From: Megamerina dolium
Taxonomy: Eukaryota > Arthropoda > Insecta > Diptera > Megamerinidae
Length of the DNA: 64,000 nucleotides
NCBI GenBank assembly: GCA_963854835.1
Contig: OY978525.1
Span: 4,359,501 to 4,423,500 of the forward strand
Reading direction: 5' to 3'
The notes under the pieces are model-generated. The model had not been told where the DNA came from and ran no database searches. It was given only the letters and a program-made list of their open reading frames with translations. Of the stretch, positions 34,401-45,092 are shown one piece after another; position 1 is the stretch's first letter, and every line of letters begins with the position of its first letter. Made by a program: the position numbers and the translations under genes.

Positions 34401-35305
34401 TTTCTATTGTATTGCATATTAGATCCATTAAAATTTCCAGTATATGATTTTCTTGTGCGTTGAAAATGTTTTCAAAGTACGTTTCCATAAAATAAATTAT
34501 ATTAAATATTCTTTTCGAGCATATTCTGCTACTAAATACCAGGCAAAATTTGGGAAATTACATTTCTAATCGTTGTAATGAAATATTAAAAATGTTTATA
34601 CAATATTTATTTTTATTTTAAATTCCCCTATCAGATATTAAGAAAATTTAATAATTATATAAATTATTTTTAAAGAGTTTTTTAAAACAAGCAACCGCTT
34701 AATTTGGCCATGACTCATTTATGTCTTAACTAACTACCTGCTTCGTCCACTTGCTTGGGTACAAAATAGTTATCCACTTTTCACACTAAGTACAGTGTAG
34801 AGAATAATGAATTTTTTTTTTTTTTTGTAAAAGCACCATTTGTCTTTATAAATAATTAATATTTAAATGAACACACCTAATTTCTACTTGTATAAACGTC
34901 AGAACAAAATTGAAGTGAATAATATCTACTTAAAAATTCTAAATTCATCTCCATAGTATTGTATGTGCCATATGAAAAGAGAAAACGTGTTTGAGTATCA
35001 AAATAATTTCAAATATACATAATTTGCAAATTTTATTTTAGTGATGTTATTAGCAAAAAAATAAGAGGAAGAATGCGAAAATGGCAGGAAAAAAAAGAGA
35101 GATAAAAAAAATAAATTGAAAATTGAATATAATATGAATCATCTATTTTTTCCTTTTTTTTTCTAATTATGAAGGCGAGAACAATTAATTGGCAACTAGA
35201 ACAAATTTTTAAACGTTTGAAGAATATTTATTAAGTAAATGAAATTTATGAATGCTAAAAGCAGCTGCATTAGAGGGCAATATACAAAATGCGGCTTAAA
35301 CAAAT
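34401..35305. other. AT-rich intergenic DNA, no gene seen
   Basis: Nothing recognised. Confidence 0.5.
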
Positions 35306-35306
35306 A

Positions 35307-35430
35307 TGATTTAGGTCTGCATACAGGGTAGTTATTAATTCAGCATACTCCCACAAATCAACCTTGTTACACAAACCTAATTTAGGCCTGCATACAGGGT
35401 ACTTATTAATTCAACACATTCTCACACATC
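35307..35430 (+). repeat. 71-bp tandem duplication
   Basis: TTAGGTCTGCATACAGGGTA and TTAGGCCTGCATACAGGGTA begin two units 71 bp apart, each continuing into TTATTAATTCARCA and CACAAATCA/CACACATCA. The copies differ at several positions. Confidence 0.85.
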
Positions 35431-35657
35431 ATCCCACTTGTTTATGTATATGAAATAATTATTGTAAATATCAATTTTATATTGAATTCATATTTTATTT
35501 GATTTGATTTCTACTGTTATTTCTGTTGTTAAATTTTTTTTATCTTTATTTACTGTCATGTTGCTGTTTTTGATATTATTGAATATCGATTTAAATATTA
35601 CATTAATGTCAGCTCATCAATTTATATGTACTTATTGTATATATGAATGTATTTATA

Positions 35658-35961
35658 TTGGAGTGGTCCTTATCCTTATACATAGCGAAATATATCAAAT
35701 ATTCGAAAATATCAAAAATTCGAAAAAAAAGTGGAACTGTTACTACTTTGTATTTTTTTTTTTTCAAATTAAAATTGTTGAAAATTATCTTCGAAATGAC
35801 ATTTCTTGGATCATATTAGAAATGTTCATATCGAATTTACTTTATAAAACTAATCCTATAACCTTTGAGAGCTTAATTATAATATTTTTTCTATTAAATT
35901 TGAAAACAGCTGATGATTTACTTAAGCGAATTTGAAATTCGATCTTTAAGGACTACTCTAA
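35658..35961. repeat. Possible 304-bp inverted-repeat element
   Basis: The left edge TTGGAGTGGTCCTTA and the right edge read inward TTAGAGTAGTCCTTA are imperfect inverted repeats enclosing AT-rich sequence. No target duplication is clear. It could be a small MITE or a coincidence. Confidence 0.4.
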
Positions 35962-36083
35962 TGTATCGTATATATTGGATTGGCAATTAAGTAATTGCCA
36001 ATTTTACACATAGATATCTTTGGACATCTTTTTTAATGGCTTCTCTCAATGAGATATATTTTTTTCCTTTTGACATTTGTTAA

Positions 36084-36814
36084 GGGGGAAGAACACTTTG
36101 ACGGTTTGAAAAAAATCGATTTTTTTTTTTGCTTGAAATGTTCTATGAGGTGTGTATTTTAATGTAGTATGCATCTATAGTCCGCCAGAAACATTTAAAC
36201 GAGGTAACGAGACGATTTTTTTTAAATTTCCCGGGGCACTGAGCGAGTTTCTAAAACTTCAAACGCGTTTATCTCGAAACGACATTTTGTAAACTGGTGG
36301 GACATATCACGCTTGCAGTTTTCAACCGATTTTGATGAAACCTTGCAAAATTATCGAGAATTTAATTCTGCATCGAAATACTGGATGGGATTTTTGATAT
36401 TTTATAATTTGGATTTTTAAAGCACGATTTTGAGGCAAATTTTACAGGTAAAAAATTAACAATTTTTTATAAATAGCCACCATTTTCGCAAAAATTAACT
36501 TTTCAAAAAACGACTTCAGTATTTCAGTGCGAAATTATATGGAGAATAACCTGCCTATCTAACTTTTGTTCCAGATTCACTTGCCAAGGGTCCAGATGTC
36601 CCACCGATGGGGAAAACCGGGCTGGAGGGGGGCTACGCGACCTGGTGCAGCGTGTACAGGGAGCCCGAGATCCAAGCAAAAAAAATTGACATTTATTGTA
36701 AAAAATATAACTAATAAAATCATATAAAACATTTTATCATTGCAAGTTGTTTTAATGCTGAAAACAAATTCCGAAAATACTTTATTTTCCGACAGCTCAA
36801 GGTGGTCTTCCCTC
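36084..36814. mobile_element. TTAA-flanked non-coding element nested in a mariner
   Basis: A 731-bp insertion between TTAA copies at 36080-36083 and 36815-36818. The ends are inverted repeats: left GGGGGAAGAACACTTTGA, right (read inward) GAGGGAAGACCACCTTGA. There is no significant open frame; an AAAAAATCGATTTTTT run lies near the left end. A piggyBac- or Kolobok-type transposase acting in trans is inferred from the TTAA site only. Confidence 0.87.
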
Positions 36815-36977
36815 TTAACTGTCAGTCTTTGTTCGCATTAGAAGCAAATTGCGCGTATTTTTTGTTAAAAGGTATTAGTTTGACGTCAATTTTAAACGAG
36901 CATTTTCGTCATATTTTAGATTTTTATTTTCGCTAAGGAAAAAACGCAGCACAAGCTGCTAAAAAGTTACGTAATAT

Positions 36978-37149
36978 CAGTGGCGTAGCCAGGGAGGAGT
37001 AGGAGGATGGATCGCCGCCTTGGCCGATGGACTTGTTAAAAAAAAAATAATAATAATTTGTAGATATTCACAAATCATTCATTAAAAATGTCTTCTTATA
37101 CATCTTTTTCATCTTATCCCCTCTTGTAAAAATTCTGGCTACGCTACTG
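36978..37149. mobile_element. hAT-like MITE nested in the mariner
   Basis: A 172-bp segment with 15-bp inverted ends: CAGTGGCGTAGCCAGG on the left, CAGTAGCGTAGCCAGA read inward from the right. This is the end type common in hAT elements. The flanking octamers CGTAATAT and CATGATGT agree at five of eight positions, consistent with an aged 8-bp duplication. It splits the mariner transposase frame. Confidence 0.85.
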
Positions 37150-37439
37150 CATGATGTGTATAATGAGGTAGCCTTAAAAGAAAGTCAGTGTTAAAATTGG
37201 TTTGACAAATTTCGTTCGGGAGATTTTTCACTCAAAGATGATCAAAGATCAGGTCGACCAGATGTTTCATGATTTGATCAAATTAAAGCCATAATCGAGT
37301 CAGATCGTCATATAACTGTACGATACATAGCAACAAAGTTAAATGTGCCACATACAGTGATTGAGATCTTTGAATTAAAAGAAAATGTTTTTTGTTTATA
37401 TGAAAAAATCGGCAATTACTTAGTTGCCAAGCTAATATA

Positions 37440-38738
37440 TATGTAAAGAAGTAAAGGCATAATAAAATACTCGAATTCAGACAGTTATTACATAATTTTA
37501 TTTTATTTAATTTTTTTTTTTTTTTGTGTTGGGTGTGAATTTTATGCACGTCGATAATGTAAATTATATTCTGCCAAGAAATGTTCAATCACATTAAATT
37601 ATAATTGAAAAGATACATATTTACAATATTGGATTTTCATATTAAATTTTATAAAATTAATATATTTATAGGAAAAGAAAAAGCAATTTTAATATTTAAT
37701 ACGATAATTCAAAAAATTATTAAAATAAAATAGGTCGAAGATCAATCGAAATTTATATTTATTACACTTTGATTATGATACAGTCAGCCTTCCATAACTG
37801 AAATAAGTGGCAATAATTAGAATTTTTTGTGTACTACTTGTATCTATAGAATCTAATTGGAAGACAACAGCGTTTAACTGCCAAATAACATATTCCTACA
37901 ATAACATATTCTTCTATTTATAAAATAAGAGGAATTAAATATCGTATAATTTTACTTTGGAATAATAATGAATAGTTCATGTTTCAAAATGTGGTCAAAC
38001 CAATCCTTAATTAGTCTATAGTGTTTATACATATAACCAACATTTGGAAGAATATTAAAGGACAAGCCACTGTTTCATTTGATAAATGAAACATGTGTGT
38101 AATTGAATAATTTTAATGGATCTAATCACATCCACATCATAGTGATTTTAACTACGATTTCATAAGAATAATGTAGTGATTCGTATTAGGGAAGTTTGAC
38201 AGTACACAAATATGTACATATTGTATGCCATTGTATTATTGTACGTACATATATATTTAATAGAATTTCCATTAGCATTGTCTGATTATATGATTCAACA
38301 TATTGTACCTATACATGTATTAAATTTAACCCAATCAAATTACATATTCATGTTAACATTAATAGCAAAAGCAGTCAATCGTAAAATCTTATCGCATACA
38401 TGCATATACTTAATATACGATACTACCTATCCGTATGAACTCAAATGTTGGTACATAAATTAATTTGCCAAAAAAAAAAAAAAAATGATTCCATTCATTC
38501 GATCGAACATGCAAGTTCTGATTAACTAATTACAAATTTATGTATTCCAATGCCTATTGAGCTACCTTAGAATTAGTTGCAGGTGAAGTTAGTACAGATT
38601 CGCCAGTGTCGTTTTAAGTCGCCAATTAAGAGGGACGTATCAATGATCAGTGTTGAGGTGGTTATGGGTTTGGAATGGCTAAAGCATTGATTCCATGATA
38701 TCTCATGATCATTAATATCCCCTAACTGCATTACTTAA
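37440..38738. other. AT-rich intergenic DNA, no gene seen
   Basis: Nothing recognised. Confidence 0.5.
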
Positions 38739-38739
38739 A

Positions 38740-39671
38740 GTGGACTTCCAAACGACAAAGAATCCTATAACTGAATGGGAATTGCCTTTAGAGCGATAAA
38801 ACGTATGACTGGCTCCATTTTTTAACTGCACCATATTTTTTCCGAACATACTTATCTCCTATCTCAACCTCTTAAAGGGATTTCTATACGAGTTGATCGA
38901 AAAATCACTTGAAATTTCACTATAGCTGTCCAGTTATCACCCCCAGAGCAATGAAATGTATGATCAACCCAAAATAATTTTTTTCTCAATATTTTCTTAA
39001 TACATACTTACCCTCTACCTGCCCCCTACCAAGACTCCCATACTTAAAGAGAAAAAAAAGCAATGGAAAATAGACAAAGAGCGCAATAACTGAGCATGAA
39101 TTACACTTTGAGCCATAAAATGTATTGCTGGCTCCATTTTTTTAACTCCTCCACATTTCTGCCGGACAGACTTATCTCCTATCTCAACCTCTTAAAGGGA
39201 TTTCTATATGAGATGATCGAAAAACACTTGAAATTCAACAATAGCCGTCCAGAAATCATCCCCAGAGCAATGAAATGATTAACCGACCCAAATACATTTT
39301 TTTTCTTAATATTTTCTTAATACATACTTACCCCATAACTGCCCCCTACGAAGACTCTCATTCATAAAGAGCGAAAAAACATCGGAAAATATACAAAGAG
39401 CCACATAACAAAACAGAAATTGCATTTAGAGCAATAAAATTTATGTCTGGCTCCATTCATTTTTAACTTCTCCAAATTTCTTCCGAGCAGACTTATGTTC
39501 CTGCTACCTCAACCTCTTAAAGCGGTTCCTATACGAGATGACCGAAAAACACTTGAAATTTCATAATAGCTGTCCAGGAATCACCCCCAGAGCAATGATA
39601 TATATGACCGAACCTCATTAATTGCTTTTGTCAATATTTTCGTCATATATGTATACTTATATACTTACCCG
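38740..39671 (+). repeat. S160 satellite, dimeric higher-order array
   Basis: GGCTCCATTTTTTAAC starts at about 38811, 39130 and 39449: exactly 319 bp twice. Inside each dimer two different monomers alternate, one with TCAACCTCTTAAAGGGATTT and one with CTGCCCCCTACCAAGACTCC, about 155 and 164 bp apart. The dimer length equals that of the array at 13556-14760. The array is interrupted by the SINE at 39672 and resumes at 39961. Confidence 0.88.
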
Positions 39672-39960
39672 TGGGTGCTGTAGCTCAGTGGTTAGTGTGT
39701 TGGCCTTCGTTGGCCTTCTGATCTGTAGGTCGTGGGTTTAATCCCCGGCTGAAGCATAACAAATTTAATATCGAAAAGATTTTTTTTTTTCGAACGGTAC
39801 CCACCTGTCGGCAAGCAATTGGCAATTCTTTCGGCAGTAATAATTTGCCATGGAAAAGCTTCTAAAAGAACTCTGTGACAAAATTTAACACGCACAACAA
39901 CAATGGAAGAGAAGCTCGGCCAAAGAGTCCTTCGGGCCTTATAAGTGCAACATATTTTTT
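39672..39960 (+). mobile_element. tRNA-derived SINE, nearly full copy
   Basis: The head has an A box (TAGCTCAGTGG) and a diverged B box (GGTTTAATCCCC). A small duplication inside the head repeats GTTGGCCTTC. The body is shortened after CTCTGTGACAAA, where about 80 bp present in other copies are missing, and then the GAAGAGAAGCTCGGCCAA block and 3' end follow. It is inserted in the S160 array. Confidence 0.88.
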
Positions 39961-40345
39961 TTTTGTTTACTTTTCCTGTAAAAGCACCCCTTAAAAAGAC
40001 TCCCATAGAAAATGTCCGAAAAATTATATATGAAACTTGAGAAAAAACCACATAACTGCACAGAAATTGCTTCTAAGGCAATAAAATGTATGACTGTCGC
40101 TGAATAATTTTTTCTCCTCAATATTTCCTCCGAATATACTTACACTTTAGCTCAAACCCTGAAGGGGTCTTCTGCATAACGTGGCCGAAAAAACATGGAA
40201 ATTGACAATAAAAAATGTATAACCGAATCCCATTCATTTTTCATCTGAACCTTTTCTCTGAACATCCTTACCCCTTAACGTCACCCTTTAAGAGAGCTTC
40301 CATATAAAATCACGAAAAATCAACTGAAAATCGACAAAAAAATCT
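39961..40345 (+). repeat. S160 satellite, continuation
   Basis: CACCCCTTAAAAAGACTCCC, TAAAATGTATGACTGTCGCT and CTTACACTTTAGCTCAAACC blocks continue the dimeric array after the SINE, fading near 40345. Confidence 0.75.
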
Positions 40346-40387
40346 ATAACTGAACAATAATTGCTTAAATAGCAATTATTAAAAAAA

Positions 40388-40690
40388 ATGATTTTTCAAC
40401 ACGAGAATTTCATGTCTTTTGGGACATTACATTTGTCGCACTCCTATGAATAACTTTTTAATACAATTAGTATGTGAACATACTTACCTCATATCTTCAA
40501 TTTTTATGGGTGCTCCTCTACAAAATTTGATAATTGTAAGTGAGTTGTGAGCTGTAATAAAATTAAAATGATATTATTGAAAAAAAAAATAAATAAATAA
40601 ATAAATGATTTTTCCACACGAGAATTTCATGTCTTTTGCGACATTACATTTGCCATCCTCTTATGAATATCTTCTTAGTACAATTTGTGT
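40388..40690 (+). repeat. Duplicated 90-bp segment, 217 bp apart
   Basis: ATGATTTTTCAACACGAGAA at 40388 and ATGATTTTTCCACACGAGAA at 40605 start two copies of a segment (with ATTTCATGTCTTTTG and GACATTACATTTG), separated by AT-rich sequence with S160-like text. Confidence 0.82.
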
Positions 40691-40699
40691 TTATTTCAA

Positions 40700-41769
40700 T
40701 GAAATTTACTGTATTATATTGCAAAATAGCTACTCAATAGTATTGAATAACATATAGGTAGCATATATACAATAAATACGATTACAGGCATTTATATACA
40801 CTATCAGATAGCATACATACTATATATGGTAGGTGCATAGTAGGTACACCATATTGTTGTGTATTCACACAAGTTGCAATTGAAAGCAAAGTAAAGAAAA
40901 TATTTGCAGGATAAATATACAAAGTGATAACTCCAGTGCAATTTTTGTATGTCACTTACATACAAATGAGCATATACATTGGGTGTTTCTATAAGCACAT
41001 GGATTTTTTAAAATTGAAAACAAAATTCGAGAATCCTTACTGAAGTTCACAGAAAGTAGTTAGTTGTACAAATCATTTGTCGCCAGTGTAGGCTTTACAT
41101 GAGACTTTTTGCTACAAAACACCTATTCAGATTGTGTTGCTAGTATTCGCAACCTTTGATACATACTTAAGGTTTTTCACTAATATTTGTCTACACCAAA
41201 TACATATTTATATACATTAATATCGAATCTTAAAAAATCACCCCTTTTCAAGTATGCATTCAATAAATAGAAAATTATGCAAACATACGACCAAAAGTAA
41301 ATATCAACATATGCACTGATATTGTATTGTAGAATACATATGCTAATAAACATGTTTATAAACATATGTATATTTAAAATGTGAACAAACAATACGAGAG
41401 CATACGAGTATTGTGGGTGAAAGTTCTTTGTGCATGTATTACATATGCATGTGGTTACATGAGATAAATATATTTATAAACAGCATCTTTATGAGAATAA
41501 AAATTTATATCTATAATAGCAAAACCATTGCGGAAAAATAAAGAAAAATCATCATTTGATAAATATGAATATGCAATGTGTATAAACATGTATATAAACT
41601 TTTATATGATAAACACAAACGTTTATAAAATTTTAAGGACAAACTACAAACACCATAAAACCCACATACTCATCATTATATTGAGGAAACATCTGCATAT
41701 AGGTACAAGGATACCGTTGAGACTGTTATGCTTATGCTCTCTAAGCAACATATTGATGTGTTAAACTTC
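40700..41769. other. AT-rich intergenic DNA, no gene seen
   Basis: Nothing recognised. Confidence 0.5.
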
Positions 41770-41771
41770 TA

Positions 41772-43051
41772 CAAGGTGCGACAATTTTGTATTAAGACTC
41801 GAACCATATCTCAGCAACCAAGCGCGCCATCTATGTGTGAGCACATGCGTTTTGAAGCTTCAACCTTCCTCTACTAACTGTCAAAATTTCATGGCATTTG
41901 GTTGACATTTAATGTTTATTGACATTCATTTTACAAAACACGTGCTCGTTTGATGTTGAAATTTTAACATGCAGCAAAGAGCGGTCATTAAATTCCACGC
42001 AAAAATTGGTAAGAGTGCATCAGAAACATTCGGAATGATGCAGCAAGCATATGGCGATGCTTGTTTATCAAGATCAAATGTTTTTATATGGCATAAATGG
42101 TTTGTGAATGGAGAGAGTCGCTGGAAGATGAAATAAAAGAAGGAAGGCCAATTTCAGTGAGGACGCCGGAAGCGATCCAGAAAGTTCGTGATTTTATTAC
42201 AGAACACCGCAATGCTTTAGTGAAAATGATGGAAGAGACCTTAAACATCAACAGAGAAACTATCCGACTCATTCTTCACGAGGATTTGGGCAAAACAAAG
42301 GTCTGCGCGAAATTTGTTCCACACACATTGACCGAGGACCAAAAATTAATGAGAGTCAGTCATTCTAGAGACATGGTTGCAGCTGCAGAAAATGATTTAA
42401 ACTTCCTGAAAACAATTGTTACGGGTGATGAAACATGGTGTTTCCAATACGATCCAGGAACCAAGCGGCAAAGTGCAGAATGGAAATCAAAATACTCACC
42501 ACAAGCCAAAAAAACACGAAAAGTTCTATCAAAAATCAAAATAATGCTCATCACATTTGTTCCAACTGGTCAAACAATTACTTCCGCATGTTACATCGAA
42601 GTTTTGAAGCGTTTGATGTCCAGAATCCGTCGTGTTCGACCAGAATACCGCGATCCAAAAACTTGGTCTCTGTTGCACGTTAATGCACCGAGTCACACAG
42701 CACTCATTGTTCGTCAATTTTTGGCTCGGAATCAGATCTGTGTGTTGAATCAACCGCCGTATTCACCTGATTTGGCACCGTGCGACTTCTTTTTGTTCCC
42801 AAAACTGAAATTGAAGTTGAAAGGATGCTTTTTTGATAACATTCAGACCATACAACGGGCTTCGACGCGGGCACTGGAGGCAATTCCGAAAAATGATCTG
42901 GAACACGCGTTTGAATCACTATTAAATCGATGTAACAAGTGTATTGAATCAGGAGGAGAATATTTCGAATAAATATACCGAAAAATTAGCAAATATCGTG
43001 TTTTAATTGTGTTTTCTAGAGGCAGTCTTAATACATAATTGTCGCACCTTG
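41772..43051 (+). mobile_element. Near full-length mariner, inactivated
   Basis: A 1280-bp element, the normal mariner length, flanked by TA (41770-41771, 43052-43053). The inverted repeats are long: left CAAGGTGCGACAATTTTGTA, right (read inward) CAAGGTGCGACAATTATGTA, both continuing TTAAGACT. It holds a single transposase gene at 41969-42972 with two defects. It is by far the least damaged mariner in the window. Confidence 0.93.
41969..42972 (+). pseudogene. Mariner DD34D transposase with frameshift and lost catalytic Asp
   Basis: The ATG at 41969 opens MQQRAVIKFHAKIGKSASET, the N-terminal helix-turn-helix, up to FVNGES near 42110. The frame then shifts and the rest is open to 42972 (about 334 residues in all, the usual size). 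IVTGDETWCFQYDP has the first catalytic Asp and YSPDLAPCDFF the third. The second block reads LLHVNAPSHTA: Val (codon 42679-42681) stands where the family has Asp, so cleavage chemistry should be abolished. The end, NRCNKCIESGGEYFE, is typical. Apart from the single-base shift and the substitution the coding region looks well preserved, so the copy is not very old. Confidence 0.92.
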
Positions 43052-43053
43052 TA

Positions 43054-44550
43054 TGTATGCAGTCTCTGGCATTCAATTATCATTTCTTTCCTTCGACAAT
43101 TCTCAATTATTCTTCGTGTAATAAAAAAATGCTATGAAAGGTTTTTGAATTTTAGTTTTCGAATTACAATTTTCATATTTCCCAAATCAGTATGAATTTG
43201 TATTTTTTATGAAAATTAAATCAATCCAATAATATAGTATGTATGAATAATATTAATATTGTATAATTGTATTAAATTGATATATCGAAAAGGTCAGATA
43301 ATTTTAGTTTAATATTAATTCCATTTTCAGAATGTATATAGGATTTTCTCATGGGTGCAATCAATTGTTCACTTAGAATGGTGTTAACAATTAGTTGAAA
43401 GCAATGTAAAAAAAAAATCCTTATTGAAATATGAATAAAGACTTATCGTTGCATGTGACCTGATATATACAAAGACATTTTTTAAATCTCTTCAGTATCC
43501 ATGACATAGGAATACAAATAAATGCACTCGTTATATATGTATAGGTTATGAAAATATTACAAAGGACAAATAAATTGTACGCGTAAAATGAGTACTATAT
43601 AATTGTTATAGATACTGCAATAAATTACTCACATGTCATAACTTTTAATAATGAATTTTTTTCCCATTGTTCCTCCATCATTACAATTTTGGATGGAAAA
43701 TTTTTATTTTGTATTCCATACAAATAAATTGTCATTTTAATTAGATGTACATACATAGTGTGAAAAAGAAAATGTATATTTGCTAAAAGCACAACACTAA
43801 ATTTGATATCTCTGAAATATGTATATAGTACATAGATTCATTTCATTTCGTTTCGAATTTGACACGTCATTTTACTTACATTTTTCTCAAGAAATTTTCA
43901 ATAACTCATACCATTTGTATAGGAGTAATTCCATACTTGAATGAATTTTTATCGAATTTACTGTCATCATTATTATTATTATCGTTGTTGTTTTATTGAA
44001 AATTCATTCGAATAATAAATGTGAATAAAAATTTGGTATTTGGTATGAATACGTACGATAAGCCTCATGAGTAATTGCAACATTAAATTAAGTACGAGAA
44101 TAGTATACTATGACATTTGCCAGAATAATAAAACAGAGAGAATGTAGAAGTGAAAAAATGTCTAATAAAATCGTAATCTTTTTTTTTTTTTTTTTTTTGT
44201 ACTTTTATTTAAATGCAAATTGTGTGTTTTCCAACAACAGCAAATTAATGAATACACTTTTATTGAAAACGTTTAATTTTTAATGACTTCATTATTGGAA
44301 TACTCGTAAATGATGATTGTAAATCGAATTTCAATAAATGAAATGAAATGCTCTTTTAATCGTAATCGATTATATTGTATTTTATATTAATTATATTAAA
44401 TAAAATGTCCTACCGCAGTATCTATTGAATGTGAATTGAGTGTGACATTTGAATTCTTCATTACTCACGAGCACTAATAGAAAACTATTTTTTAGATCTG
44501 AGCTTTATTATGAACACAAATTTAAATAGTATGTGTCTCCTTTTGGCTAT
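43054..44550. other. AT-rich intergenic DNA, no gene seen
   Basis: Contains a poly-T tract at about 44180-44199. No element or gene recognised. Confidence 0.5.
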
Positions 44551-45092
44551 TACGAGGGCGGTCCCAGAACTAACCGACCTGACATATAGATGGTGGCAGT
44601 AATTTGAAAAAAATTACTTTGGTGATAAGTGACAACCTTATAAAACGTATGTTTTAAGTTTCAAGGCGCCATGTTGTTTAGTATTTTTTTTTTTTTTTTG
44701 GAGCCATCGAAAGTTAACGATCTCAGTGAATTTGTAAACATGCAAAAATTGGTCACCATTATGTAATTCAATACTTTCATTTCAAAGGTCTCAGTCTAAC
44801 GAATATTAAAGCCAAACTAGATTCTACTTTGTGGGAGTCTGCTCCTTCGTTTACGACCATCAAATATTGGAGCTGCCAAAACCAATAGCGTAGTGGTCAA
44901 CCATTTGAGGTGGCCACGCCAGAAACGGTTAAGAAAATCCACAGAATGGTATTGGATGATCACCGGCTAAAGATGCGTGAGCTAGATGAAATTACAGGCA
45001 TTTCAAAAAGTGCTACACATCGTATATTGACCGAAAATTTGGAGATGAAAAGGCTGTGTACAAGATAGGTGCCGCGTTTGCTCAAAATCAAC

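Larger units (their letters stand above)
35975..37435 (+). mobile_element. Deleted mariner (mellifera/capitata-like) with two nested insertions
   Basis: Terminal inverted repeats: left TTGGATTGGCAATTAAGTAA, right (read inward) TTAGCTTGGCAACTAAGTAA, flanked by TA at 35973-35974 and 37436-37437. The plus strand encodes a transposase N-terminus: AAQAAKKLRN before the hAT-like insertion, then YNEVALKESQC, WFDKFRSGDFSLKDDQRSGR and IKAIIESDRHITVRYIATKL. The sequence then jumps to the right terminus, so the whole catalytic domain is deleted. Removing the insertions at 36084-36814 and 36978-37149 leaves an element of about 0.56 kb. Confidence 0.88.

Noticed and set aside
35504..35935. A 143-codon open frame (+) with hydrophobic composition
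   Set aside because: Runs of Ile/Leu/Phe/Lys follow from very AT-rich DNA; no domain motif or splice context, and it spans the candidate inverted repeat at 35658-35961.
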